Shown: in pieces, positions 35,101-43,407 of the stretch | Layout: the number at the start of each line of letters is the position of its first letter | How positions within the stretch are numbered: position 1 is the stretch's first letter | From: JABIBT01 sp964471565 | GTDB lineage: Archaea > Nanobdellota > Nanobdellia > SCGC-AAA011-G17 > PNOQ01 | Assembly: GCA_964471565.1 (NCBI GenBank) | Contig: CAYYFK010000001.1 | Span: forward strand, 1-64,000 | Reading direction: 5' to 3' | Length of the DNA: 64,000 bases | Translations under genes and position numbers: made by a program | The notes under the pieces: model-generated | Databases searched by the model: none | What the model was told of the DNA's origin: nothing | The model's input: the letters and a program-made list of their open reading frames with translations, nothing else

Positions 35101-36020
35101 TTACTTCTCCCATCATTATAGAAATGCCCTTCATGTAAAGTTAAACAAATACTATCTCCATTTAGAAATTCTTGAATATCACATTCTGGACATTCTCCTT
35201 CCAAAACACACGCAGTAGTTTTACAATCTGCATCGATTTCTCCTCCCTTTCCATCTGGATCATAACAAGTTTCATCTGGGTAACCACAATCCTTGACTAA
35301 CTCTTCCCTATTTCCAGCAGAGTCATACCAATATACTTTATGTTGTGTCTCTCCCTGTAAATTATCATCTCCGCAAGCTTTATACGAATGAGTTTCAACC
35401 CTTGCAGCACAAGAAGTTACCGGAGAACAACTTGAAATCCCTTCATGAAAATTTAAAACATTAGAATTGCCAATATCACATTGTCCTAAAGTGGTATACG
35501 AACAATCACCCACCATTTCACAACAACCAAGTTGACTTGGTGAACAAGATTGGCTACATTGTATTTGATTAGTTTGTCCAGCATTAAAATTACCTAAACA
35601 TTCATTATTTTCAACAACAGTACAAACACCGCCAGTATCACAACAGCCTAGTTGACATTCAGGAACAGATTCTTTTGGTGAATCAAATGGTATTCCTCCT
35701 TCGGCTTCGCATTTAATCTTAGGAACATTAGATAAACAAACTTGCCCTTCTGTAGGCTTACATGTTACTTTTTTACATTCAGAAACAGAACTAACGTCGC
35801 CTAAACTAACCGAACCATCACACAACGGTTCTATTTCACTTCTCTCTCCAGAGAAACAATAATCTCTTTCTCCAGTTTCTGGATCTATATTCCCTTGGAT
35901 ACAATAATAAGGAGTCTCAGCCTTAACTTCCTTAGGAGCAATAGCAATTATATTAAAGAATGAAAAAATAACTACTAGAATCAAAAATACCGCAATCCTT
36001 TGTTTATAACCAATTAACAT
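32188..36020 (-). CDS. Giant secreted Cys-rich protein (about 1225 residues), split by a scaffold gap
   Basis: The ORF is interrupted by 100 N (33704-33803) plus an exact 55-bp duplication. Removing one copy and the N joins both parts in frame. A signal peptide (QRIAVFLILVVIFSFFNIIAIA) precedes about 430 Cys-rich residues. A module C-x2-CGxG...ACTxExC...LG occurs near residue 450 and again near 745. Between the copies lies a hydrophobic region (about 475-545, Trp-rich) and a Gly/Ala-rich helical region. The last 400 residues look like Ig-type beta domains (VRIVSPGTNVRLP, LTILSPIDGSES). It overlaps KRGQ genes on both sides. It may be an adhesin or pilus-tip protein; function inferred only. Confidence 0.7.
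33649..33703. repeat. 55-bp exact duplication, left copy at the scaffold gap
   Basis: Identical to 33804-33858 on the other side of the N-run. Both copies encode the same residues (ending in NTGTCRPEEA) in the same frame. The overlap length equals a common assembler k-mer size, so it is most simply two contig ends sharing a k-mer. Confidence 0.85.
33704..33803. other. Scaffold gap of 100 N
   Basis: Exactly 100 N between two identical 55-bp ends, a placeholder gap of unknown length. The flanking overlap shows no sequence is likely to be missing. Confidence 0.95.
33804..33858. repeat. 55-bp exact duplication, right copy at the scaffold gap
   Basis: Copy of 33649-33703. One of the two should be removed together with the N-run to restore the giant CDS. 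Confidence 0.85.
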
Positions 36021-36880
36021 TCTTTCAATAAGACATTAAATTCAGCCTCAAATTCCTCCACATCAAATCTTACGAAGTAACAATCCACACATTCTGTATT
36101 GCAATTATTCATATTCCCAACTTGTATATCCGGGTCTTTCAAAATATCAACACCATACCATCCAGCATTAAACGTAATACCATTCAAACTACAATAACTA
36201 TTGTAATCAGAAGGTATACTAATGCCCATATAACATTCAGTTATATCTGCAGCTACATTCTGAACTTTTTTCAAAGGAGCATTTGCAGAAGCAACAACTT
36301 CATTAACAGTTGCAACATAATCATCTTTCTTAATTTCAAGAGGAAGATTGAAAGAAACTTTTTGATATACTTCTTCAGCACCGATCTCTGGTACACCTAA
36401 AATAAACTCCCTATTTGAAATACTCAATCCCTTATCTTCAAAATCATTAAATCCATTATTAATACATTCTTTTAACCTATCCAAATTTTTATCTTCCATC
36501 ATATAATCTTGTAATTCAATAGCAAACTTATCTAAAGTAATTAATCTATTTTGTCCTTCAACATAACTATGAGCAATTAAAAAAGAATCCTCGCACTCCA
36601 AGTCATCATCATAAGTTTCACAATATTCTTCTCCAACAGGAGGTTCAAAATGTCCTCCCCCTCTAGAAACATAAATTATAGAATCAACCAATTGTTCTCT
36701 TGTACATTCATCAACTAATCCTTTAATAGGTTCAACTTGAGAAGCAACAAAAACATCTGCCCTCTCATCACTAGTTATGTTTCCAAGAAGATCTCCTTGT
36801 ATAAAAAACAGCCAAGCTAGAACAGCCAAAACAACAATTCCTAAGATTATAAAGATAGTTACCTGTCCTCTCTTTTGCAT
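36014..36880 (-). CDS. KRGQ class III-signal protein, first gene of the pilin-like operon
   Basis: 288 residues. MQKRGQVTIFIILGIVVLAVLAWLF is the class III-like leader and helix. The exterior part has about a dozen Cys, including NNCNTECVDCYFVRF near the end, and repeats of DDDLECEDSF type. A TATA box (ATATATAAA, centred about 26 nt before the ATG) marks the promoter of the operon that runs through the giant Cys-rich gene and three more KRGQ genes. It overlaps the next gene by 7 bp. Confidence 0.65.
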   Translation of the reverse strand: MQKRGQVTIFIILGIVVLAVLAWLFFIQGDLLGNITSDERADVFVASQVEPIKGLVDECTREQLVDSIIYVSRGGGHFEPPVGEEYCETYDDDLECEDSFLIAHSYVEGQNRLITLDKFAIELQDYMMEDKNLDRLKECINNGFNDFEDKGLSISNREFILGVPEIGAEEVYQKVSFNLPLEIKKDDYVATVNEVVASANAPLKKVQNVAADITECYMGISIPSDYNSYCSLNGITFNAGWYGVDILKDPDIQVGNMNNCNTECVDCYFVRFDVEEFEAEFNVLLKEC

Positions 36881-36918
36881 AAATGAAAATATAAGAACTA
36901 AATATATAAAGGTTTCCC

Positions 36919-37674
36919 TTAATCGTTACTAACCCTCGGTGCAAGGATGGTTCTCAACTGTAATCTGTCAGTCAAACCATAAACAATTTCCAATGGATAA
37001 TCACTTCCAAATTTCAAAGAAACCTTATCTGTTAATTTTGACCCTTTGATTATTTTTTTTAAATACTCAACAGAATATTTTGACTTAACACTATCCTCAT
37101 CTCCACCGCCAAACTCGATTTGATTTCCTTCATTAGATTTAATATTTACTTTGGCATCAGAGACATGACTTGCTGCCTCAATAATAAATTCATCTTTCAA
37201 TGCAGACAAAATAATGGAATCTGCAATTATTGCCATATCTTCAACAACTTCATTAAAAACACTAGAATTCATTTCAATACTAACTGGAAATTTTAGCTCT
37301 GGAATTTTCTGTTCTCTTTCTCTTATATCAATAAGGCCTAAATTAAATTTTCTTTTACCTTCTCCATCTAACATTATTTTTAATCTATTTTTTTCATTGT
37401 CTAGTTCCAAAGTTGTTTTATCATTTGCCTTGGTTCTACTTAATATCTGTTTAAAACTATCTAAATTAATTGCAATTGTTTCCTCCCCTTGAACATCATA
37501 TTCAACAAAAGAGCTACTCAATAATCTAAAAACAATCATGGCCACATTAGCAGGATCCATAGCAATAATTTCTAACTTATCAGAATCAAATTTTATTTGA
37601 ACATCACTTACTAAATCGGAAATAATACTCACGCTCTCTTTTAATAATCTCGGCTCAGCCAATACAACTTTCAT
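36919..37674 (-). CDS. pcn: DNA sliding clamp PCNA
   Basis: 251 residues, the usual archaeal PCNA length. The N-terminus KVVLAEPRLLKESVSIISDLV, then FDSDKLEIIAMDPANVAMI, the central loop and the C-terminal SLKFGSDYPLEIVYGLTDRLQLRTILAPRV match the family. It forms a trimeric ring that tethers DNA polymerase and nucleases. It begins a run of information-processing genes on the minus strand. Confidence 0.95.
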   Translation of the reverse strand: MKVVLAEPRLLKESVSIISDLVSDVQIKFDSDKLEIIAMDPANVAMIVFRLLSSSFVEYDVQGEETIAINLDSFKQILSRTKANDKTTLELDNEKNRLKIMLDGEGKRKFNLGLIDIREREQKIPELKFPVSIEMNSSVFNEVVEDMAIIADSIILSALKDEFIIEAASHVSDAKVNIKSNEGNQIEFGGGDEDSVKSKYSVEYLKKIIKGSKLTDKVSLKFGSDYPLEIVYGLTDRLQLRTILAPRVSND

Positions 37675-37718
37675 CTTAAAAAGGAAAATGGAGGTTTGTT
37701 TTTAATGTTTTCTATACT

Positions 37719-38042
37719 TTAGTATACTCTCCATCTATGTCTACATTTAGTGCACTCAAAAAACCTAGTTTCGGATTCATCACTTGATCGAGTTTGCAAC
37801 GTCCAGAAATATGCTTTCTTATTTCCACATTTATTACATTCTTCATCAACCTTTGGCAAAGTTTCAATTTTCTTATCCTGAATTTCTATTTCTTGCTCTT
37901 TAGTTAATCCAACCTTTTCTTTTAAAATCAAATTTTCGGCTTTCCCCCGGGGACTATGTCCACAGGATGAACAACTCGCTTTTTTCTTTTCATTATCTAA
38001 TATCATTAAAGACCCGCATTTTTGACAAAACATTCCGTTCAT
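37719..38042 (-). CDS. tfs: Transcription factor S (TFS/RPC10-like)
   Basis: About 107 residues with two zinc ribbons: N-terminal FCQKCGSLM...CSSCG and C-terminal CNKCG...FFECTKCRHRW. The acidic tip RSSDESETRFF carries the Asp-Glu pair that stimulates RNA cleavage by backtracked RNA polymerase. The ATG at 38042 overlaps the signal peptidase stop and is preferred over an upstream in-frame GTG/ATG. A typical archaeal single-copy gene. Confidence 0.92.
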   Translation of the reverse strand: MNGMFCQKCGSLMILDNEKKKASCSSCGHSPRGKAENLILKEKVGLTKEQEIEIQDKKIETLPKVDEECNKCGNKKAYFWTLQTRSSDESETRFFECTKCRHRWRVY

Positions 38043-38689
38043 TTTACCAACCCCCAAAACATATTTATTATTTCACTAAATTTTATTTTTACCCAGCCAA
38101 GCAAAGGTAATCTAAACACTGCCTTCCCTATTAATTTGTCTTCACTAATGTCTTCTTCATTTCCAGACATTCTTTCATTATTGTCTCCTTTTGTTTGGAA
38201 ATGATATCCTTCATCATCACTCCAAAGATGGACGACCCGATGAATAATTGGGTAATTTAATCCCCCATCAAAAACCACTACATCTCCCACTTTTATATCT
38301 TTCGCTTCTTTCCCAACTAATACAATAACATCTCCTTTGTTAAATCCATTTTTAAAACTATATTCCTCAAAATCTTCCATAGTAATTTCATATTCCTCAT
38401 ACCACTCACCACAAGTTTCCCAATAAGATTTTAAAGAAAAGGGTCCTTTTTTATCAACTTTAGTACCACATAAAATTGGATTCTGACAATCGTCATCCAA
38501 ATAACAAGATGACCTATGCTCCATGCTTTCAGAAACAACTGCAACAATTGGATAACCAGTTCCTAAAACGAAACCAATTCCAGGATAGATGAGAAACTTA
38601 ACAAGAATAAATGCTAAAATAATAGACACAATCCAACTCCATAAGGAATCTTCGTGCCATAAAAAGTTCCAAATCTTCTTAAAATTCAT
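38039..38689 (-). CDS. Archaeal type signal peptidase I (S26B)
   Basis: 216 residues. An N-terminal hydrophobic helix (WIVSIILAFILVKFLIYPGIGFV) precedes the catalytic SESMEH box. Later come NPIIHRVVHLW (catalytic His) and TKGDNNERM (Asp), the Ser-His-Asp layout of archaeal/ER signal peptidases without a catalytic Lys. An insertion with four Cys (SCYLDDDC, ILCGTK, ETCGEWY) lies between the boxes. A C-terminal hydrophobic segment follows. It would process the many secreted proteins encoded here. Confidence 0.88.
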   Translation of the reverse strand: MNFKKIWNFLWHEDSLWSWIVSIILAFILVKFLIYPGIGFVLGTGYPIVAVVSESMEHRSSCYLDDDCQNPILCGTKVDKKGPFSLKSYWETCGEWYEEYEITMEDFEEYSFKNGFNKGDVIVLVGKEAKDIKVGDVVVFDGGLNYPIIHRVVHLWSDDEGYHFQTKGDNNERMSGNEEDISEDKLIGKAVFRLPLLGWVKIKFSEIINMFWGLVK

Positions 38690-38725
38690 AACCTAACTTT
38701 ACAATACTGCCATTTAAAAAACTTT

Positions 38726-38998
38726 TCAAAAGGACTTAATCTTAACTAGGAACTCAGAATTCTTTTTCTTTATCCTTTCAACAGCCAATAACAAGGCTTT
38801 CTTAGGATCTTCCTTCCCATCCGTTTCAACAATCAAGATTGGATTGCCAACCAAAGGATGGTCTACGTTATAACCTGAAACCTTTATATGAGAGTCACTC
38901 CACAGTTCTCTCCGCAATACATTAGCTAGTGTATGGTCTTCCCCTTCTATCCTAATTTTGAGAGAACTTTTAGATTCTTCTAATATTTTTAGTTCCAT
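38726..38998 (-). CDS. rpoL: RNA polymerase subunit Rpo11 (RpoL)
   Basis: 90 residues. The sequence around EGEDHTLANVLRRELW and VSGYNVDHPLVGNPILIVET is the hallmark of Rpo11/RPB11, which dimerises with Rpo3 in the assembly platform of archaeal RNA polymerase. A TATA-like box lies about 28 nt upstream. The neighbours are other transcription genes. Confidence 0.95.
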   Translation of the reverse strand: MELKILEESKSSLKIRIEGEDHTLANVLRRELWSDSHIKVSGYNVDHPLVGNPILIVETDGKEDPKKALLLAVERIKKKNSEFLVKIKSF

Positions 38999-39027
38999 AT
39001 TATAAAATTAGTGAAAATTCTCCTATT

Positions 39028-39624
39028 TTAAAGCTTTCGCTTTAACATCCAGATTCCTACATTTGTAGGGTATTTTTCTGATTTATGAAATTTCATAGTT
39101 TTCTTTAAAATTATCTCTTTGGCTTCAATTCCAACAACTTCAAACTCATTTTCCTTAGATAATTTATCAATAAATGTTTTACTTTCAATTTTATGGATAG
39201 AATAAATACTATTAGAAATTTCCATTGCCTTTTCTAAAAAATTCTTATCCGCGTGTTCTTGTTGAACCCCGAAAGGAGGATTCATTACAACGGTATCAAC
39301 TTTCTCATCAAATTCCAATATATCCATTTTTCTAAAATGAACATTTTCAAATTTACAATTTCTAATTGCTACATCTAAAGCCCCATTATCAACATCTAAA
39401 AAATATACTACTTTTGCTCCAAGCAACAAAGCACCAATGCCAAAAATTCCATTTCCACAACCCAAATCTGCAACAATCTTATTCTCAATATCTCCTTGCA
39501 TAAACGCATTCCAAAGAATATGTGCAGCTAATTCGGAATCAGTTGGATACTGTTCCAACTCAGGCTTAACATTTTCAAATTTTTCTAATTTAGATAATTC
39601 TATAGCTAACTTTTTCTTATTCAT
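39028..39624 (-). CDS. METTL5-like N6-adenine RNA methyltransferase
   Basis: 198 residues. VADLGCGNGIFGIGALLLGA is the SAM motif I. VDTVVMNPPFGVQQEHADKNFLEKAMEISNSIYSIHK carries the NPPF catalytic motif and the following HADKxFL pattern typical of archaeal METTL5 homologues, which methylate a small-subunit rRNA adenine. It overlaps the MBF1 gene by 8 bp. The rRNA target is inferred from family. Confidence 0.85.
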   Translation of the reverse strand: MNKKKLAIELSKLEKFENVKPELEQYPTDSELAAHILWNAFMQGDIENKIVADLGCGNGIFGIGALLLGAKVVYFLDVDNGALDVAIRNCKFENVHFRKMDILEFDEKVDTVVMNPPFGVQQEHADKNFLEKAMEISNSIYSIHKIESKTFIDKLSKENEFEVVGIEAKEIILKKTMKFHKSEKYPTNVGIWMLKRKL

Positions 39625-40075
39625 TTTTCTTCAACAAATCACCAATAGTTAAATTCTTATCTTTAAAATCTATTTCCTTGCTTTCTTTTTTTACATTAAT
39701 CCTAGGCGCTTTTTCTATAAGTTCAATTTTCAAATAAAAATTTAGTTTCTTGGCTAATTTAAAATCTGGTTTCATTTTCCCAGATTCAATTTGATGAATT
39801 ATCGATTCTCTTTCACCAACATCCCTAGCCAATTCTTCTTGTTTTAATCCTTTTTTCTCTCTTGCAGTTTTTATCAGTTCAGAATAATCTTCAACAATCA
39901 CTTCAACATCTTCTTCTCTCCTCTCGAAGGTTTTCACTTCTCTAATAACTCTTGGCTCAGATATAGCAACTACTTGACCATGTTTGCTACAATCTGGACA
40001 AACTTTTAACATAGAGCCTTCAACAATAGCATCAGTTAAGTTGCCTTCTTTCCCACACATTTCGCAAGTAGTCAT
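39617..40075 (-). CDS. aMBF1 transcription factor (zinc ribbon + Cro/C1 HTH)
   Basis: 152 residues. An N-terminal zinc ribbon (TCEMCGKEG, VCPDCSKHG), a linker, and a helix-turn-helix AREKKGLKQEELARDVGERESIIHQIESGKMKPD typical of multiprotein bridging factor 1. Archaeal MBF1 associates with translating ribosomes or transcription factors; its exact role is unsettled. It lies 4 nt downstream of the thioredoxin-like gene. Confidence 0.9.
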   Translation of the reverse strand: MTTCEMCGKEGNLTDAIVEGSMLKVCPDCSKHGQVVAISEPRVIREVKTFERREEDVEVIVEDYSELIKTAREKKGLKQEELARDVGERESIIHQIESGKMKPDFKLAKKLNFYLKIELIEKAPRINVKKESKEIDFKDKNLTIGDLLKKNE

Positions 40076-40078
40076 TTT

Positions 40079-40720
40079 CTAGATTAAAGCCTGTATACTT
40101 TCAATCTCATTAAATCCATTTAATAACTTTCCGTTAACAACAATTGAAGGAACTCCTGTAACTTTATACTTTTCCTTAAGAATTTCTACCTCGGTCAATC
40201 CAAGGTCATAATCAAATGAATAAATCCTTATGTTTTCATTCTCTTCATAAATAAAATCTAAAATAAATCCTTGTTTCTCACAAGAAGGACATTTTTCTTT
40301 ATCATTAGAATAAAAATAGAGTATCAAATCATAATCTGTTCCGCACTTTCTGTTTAAATCACTATAATATAAAAAATCATTAATTTCCAACAGAGAATAA
40401 TACGTTTTTAGAGTAAGAACTCTCTCATCTTCTTTTCCTAATTCACTTTCTAGCCTGGCTATCCTAAATCTAATTTCTTCATATTCTCCACCAAGTTGGG
40501 AATTATCCTCCAAATATTCACAAGGATATTCGCCAAGTAATCTATACTGCAAATCATATCTCAATAGATCTGTCTTCATATCAGATAACTCATTCAAAGT
40601 ACCAGAATAATTTAAACTATTAACAAAAAATCCCAAAAGAAAAGCAACAGCAAAGATTAGAGTAGTAATTACAAAGGTCATAAAATAATATTTTTTCGTT
40701 ATCTTTCTTTTAACTACCAT
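40079..40720 (-). CDS. Membrane-anchored thioredoxin-fold protein
   Basis: 213 residues. An N-terminal anchor (FVITTLIFAVAFLLGFFV) is followed by a coiled helical region. A thioredoxin-like domain has KCPSCEKQ (CPSC active site) and KVTGVPSIVVNGKLLNGF with the cis-Pro. The active site would face outside, suggesting a thiol-disulfide oxidoreductase that helps fold the many Cys-rich exported proteins; that link is inferred. The start overlaps the GT2 gene by 7 bp. Confidence 0.8.
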   Translation of the reverse strand: MVVKRKITKKYYFMTFVITTLIFAVAFLLGFFVNSLNYSGTLNELSDMKTDLLRYDLQYRLLGEYPCEYLEDNSQLGGEYEEIRFRIARLESELGKEDERVLTLKTYYSLLEINDFLYYSDLNRKCGTDYDLILYFYSNDKEKCPSCEKQGFILDFIYEENENIRIYSFDYDLGLTEVEILKEKYKVTGVPSIVVNGKLLNGFNEIESIQALI

Positions 40721-41967
40721 TTTTGATTCCTCTGAAATATAAAATCAATGAATACCCCTAACCATATCGTCATAACAAACAACCCGTATATGATTAAATA
40801 GACAGGTAGGACAAACCACCCATATTTAAATATTTTTTCTTTATGCGCTTCATGCGACCATTTTATCAAAACAGTAGCAAAGAACAACGCCATAATAGCT
40901 AACGTTAACATGGTATATGATAACGAAAACCAGTGAAACTGTAAATTATCAAATAGGGATAAAAAATCAAAATTAATACCTTGTAGATTTGATATCCAAT
41001 TTAAGGTTTTTTGGGCACCTAAAAATAGCCCCATTAAAAATAGAAGGGCTATCAAAATCCCTGTGGCTAAAAAACTGGGAAATTCCATCATTCCAAAATC
41101 TCCATATTGCCGATTAAACATCATTTTTCTATATTTCAAAGAATTGACAAGCCCTCCCTTGTACCACCTATTTCTCTGATGATAAAAAGAAATTAGATTG
41201 TCTGGAGCAGAAGTATATGAGACCACATCTAATACTTGAACTAACCTATAATGGTGTTTCTGCAATCTCAATGATACTTCCAAATCCTCAGTTAAATTAT
41301 TTTCAGAAAATCCCCCAATTTTAATCAAGACATCTTTCTTATACACACTAAACGGACCTGGAGCAACAGGAACACAATCTAAAAAAGACATAGCATACTT
41401 GTAAAAAAAAGTTGCTAGATATTCTATCCACTGAAATTTTTCTATTATTTTTTTTGGATTTCTGACTTTTATAATTGGCAAAACACAGGCAACTTCTTTA
41501 TCTTCAAAATAAGGCAACATTTTTTGCAATGCTTCTTTATCAATAGTTGAATCCGCATCAAAAACAACAAAATACTCTCCTTTAGCAAGTTTCAGAGCAT
41601 GATTGATTACTGCCCCTTTTCCCCTATTAACTTCAGAAATTAATTTAATCTTGCTATCTGAATACTTTTCAATAAACTCTTTAACAACTTTTTTTGTACC
41701 ATCCTTGCTTCCATCGTCCATAACAAATAATTCTATCTTATCTTTTGGATAATTTAAATCCACAACAGATTTCATAGTTTTCCAAATTCTTTTTTTTTCA
41801 TTCCAAGCAGGGATTGTAATACTAACTAAAGGAAATTTTTCAAGTTTTTTATTTTCTTTTTTTGGTTCATTAAAAATCCTATCTAACGCAACAAGTAACC
41901 AGAAAATTAAGAAGAAGGAAGAAGTGTACAGTACAAATAAATAGAATATATCATAAAACTCAAGCAT
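40714..41967 (-). CDS. Processive GT2 glycosyltransferase (cellulose/hyaluronan-synthase-like)
   Basis: 417 residues. An N-terminal membrane helix, then the GT-A domain with VSITIPAWNEKKRI, VMDDGSKDGT, FDADSTIDKE, LTEDLEVSLRL and the QRNRWYKGG (QxxRW) motif of processive beta-glycosyltransferases. Three to four C-terminal helices follow. It would polymerise a sugar and extrude it through the membrane. The product is unknown. Confidence 0.85.
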   Translation of the reverse strand: MLEFYDIFYLFVLYTSSFFLIFWLLVALDRIFNEPKKENKKLEKFPLVSITIPAWNEKKRIWKTMKSVVDLNYPKDKIELFVMDDGSKDGTKKVVKEFIEKYSDSKIKLISEVNRGKGAVINHALKLAKGEYFVVFDADSTIDKEALQKMLPYFEDKEVACVLPIIKVRNPKKIIEKFQWIEYLATFFYKYAMSFLDCVPVAPGPFSVYKKDVLIKIGGFSENNLTEDLEVSLRLQKHHYRLVQVLDVVSYTSAPDNLISFYHQRNRWYKGGLVNSLKYRKMMFNRQYGDFGMMEFPSFLATGILIALLFLMGLFLGAQKTLNWISNLQGINFDFLSLFDNLQFHWFSLSYTMLTLAIMALFFATVLIKWSHEAHKEKIFKYGWFVLPVYLIIYGLFVMTIWLGVFIDFIFQRNQKW

Positions 41968-42035
41968 ACTCTTTACCTCTTTTCATTCCAATAATAATAC
42001 TTATATGTATCATAAAAGGGCAAATAATAAAAAAC

Positions 42036-42563
42036 TTATAAGTCTTTGGAATCTTCATTTACTGCTTCAAATAGCTTCTTTGCATCTAAAGAGGTTTTCA
42101 AACTATCTTCAACAACATCAAAATAATCATAGAATTTCTGTGTTAATTTTAGTATCCTTGTTCTTCCAAATCTTTCAGAAGTCAAAAATCCCTCTTCTTT
42201 CAATTTCTTAATATGATCGTATGATTTATTCCCCCTAATATTTGTAACATCTGACTGAACAGCAGGTTGCCTATAAGCAATAATTGCCAAAGTTTCTTGA
42301 GTTGGTTTATCTAATTCTGCATCAGATAACAAAGATTCTGTCAAATACAAAAATTCTTTCCTTATATTCAGCCTCCACAGATCATTTTCATTAACAATTT
42401 GTAAAGCAGAATTCTTTTTCTCATAGTCTCCCTTCAATTCTTGTAAAACTTGTTTCAAATAACCAGTACTTCCAATACTAGCCAATTTACCTAAATCTTC
42501 TAATTTCAAGAATTTCCCTGTAGTAAACAAAACCGCCTCTATCCTATTCTTCGCATCTTGCAT
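42036..42563 (-). CDS. scpB: Segregation and condensation protein ScpB
   Basis: 175 residues. RIEAVLFTTGKFLKLEDLGKLA, the first winged-helix element, and ETLAIIAYRQPAVQSDVTNIRG, the most conserved ScpB block, are both present, followed by LKEEGFLTSERFGRTRILKLT. ScpB is a kleisin-associated subunit of the SMC complex. No scpA or smc is in the window. A small tail (DAKKLFEAVNEDSKDL) is acidic. Confidence 0.88.
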   Translation of the reverse strand: MQDAKNRIEAVLFTTGKFLKLEDLGKLASIGSTGYLKQVLQELKGDYEKKNSALQIVNENDLWRLNIRKEFLYLTESLLSDAELDKPTQETLAIIAYRQPAVQSDVTNIRGNKSYDHIKKLKEEGFLTSERFGRTRILKLTQKFYDYFDVVEDSLKTSLDAKKLFEAVNEDSKDL

Positions 42564-42599
42564 ACTTGCCTAAATAAGTTTAGAATTTATAAAAGTAAT

Positions 42600-42615
42600 G
42601 AAAAAAAAGAAAAAA
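42600..42615 (-). terminator. T-rich terminator after the lipoprotein gene
   Basis: The minus strand shows T-runs of 5 and 9 separated by C directly after the lipoprotein stop and before the scpB promoter region. Confidence 0.4.
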
Positions 42616-43338
42616 TTAGATGGAGCAGCACATTGTGTGAACCTCTTCATCTGGTGATAATTCATAGTTACAAGTAAGAATATGTCCATCTTGTGCCATC
42701 CATTGCCCAAATACACATTTAGTTTGTTCACCATTCTCACTATTATAGAAGTCACAAACTTCTTTAACATCTACTGGAGTAGAATTATAAAGACCTGAGA
42801 AAGTCAATAAACAGTCTTCCTCAAACATATCCAAAACGTCTTTTTCCTCACAACACATCGTATCCATCTTAATCCAGTGTATAGCTCCTCCCTCTTCAAT
42901 AACTTCATCCCAATTATTAATAAGGTACTCATACTCGATTCCTTCATCACATGCCAATAAAGTAGAGGTAGCAATTTCCCCATAAGGAGTCACATACTCT
43001 ACAACAGATTCACTGAATGAACAGGTACCAGAACAAAACTCACTTCCAGTCAAAACTCCATCTAAATTGTCATCTAATGATCTATATCCAGGATAAGTAT
43101 AATTATTACCTTGGCTGTCTTCATTTATCTGGACAGTTGGGAATACATCACATGCTACTCCACCTGGGAAATCCTCACTTTCTTCAGTATCTTCATCTCC
43201 CTCATTACCTGGTTTCAATTCTTCATCAAAGGGCAACCCAAAATATCCTTCACCAAAAGGACTCTCTTGGGCCTTAGTACATCCAGTCAACCCAATAACT
43301 ATCATCATCAAAAAAACTCCAAAGATTAATCTTTTCAT
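42616..43338 (-). CDS. Cys-rich lipoprotein, unassigned
   Basis: 240 residues. The signal peptide ends in a lipobox (IGLTGC), so a lipid-anchored exterior protein is likely. An acidic linker (ELKPGNEGDEDTEESED) follows. The C-terminal region is Cys-rich (TMCCEEKDV, EDCLLTF, HTMCCSI). Its upstream 22 bp, including the GAGGTG ribosome-binding site, are identical to those of the lipoprotein at 60573. No catalytic motif. Surface role inferred. Confidence 0.72.
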   Translation of the reverse strand: MKRLIFGVFLMMIVIGLTGCTKAQESPFGEGYFGLPFDEELKPGNEGDEDTEESEDFPGGVACDVFPTVQINEDSQGNNYTYPGYRSLDDNLDGVLTGSEFCSGTCSFSESVVEYVTPYGEIATSTLLACDEGIEYEYLINNWDEVIEEGGAIHWIKMDTMCCEEKDVLDMFEEDCLLTFSGLYNSTPVDVKEVCDFYNSENGEQTKCVFGQWMAQDGHILTCNYELSPDEEVHTMCCSI

Positions 43339-43343
43339 TATAT

Positions 43344-43349
43344 CACCTC
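43344..43349 (-). promoter_or_regulatory. Shine-Dalgarno of lipoprotein 1 (shared leader)
   Basis: GAGGTG about 5 nt before the ATG at 43338. The 22 bp spanning ATG and Shine-Dalgarno (43336-43357) are identical to 61371-61392 before the second lipoprotein. Confidence 0.65.
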
Positions 43350-43407
43350 AATTATTAATTAATAAAACTAAGATAGTTCAATATATAATCTTTATTCTGG
43401 ACAAGCC

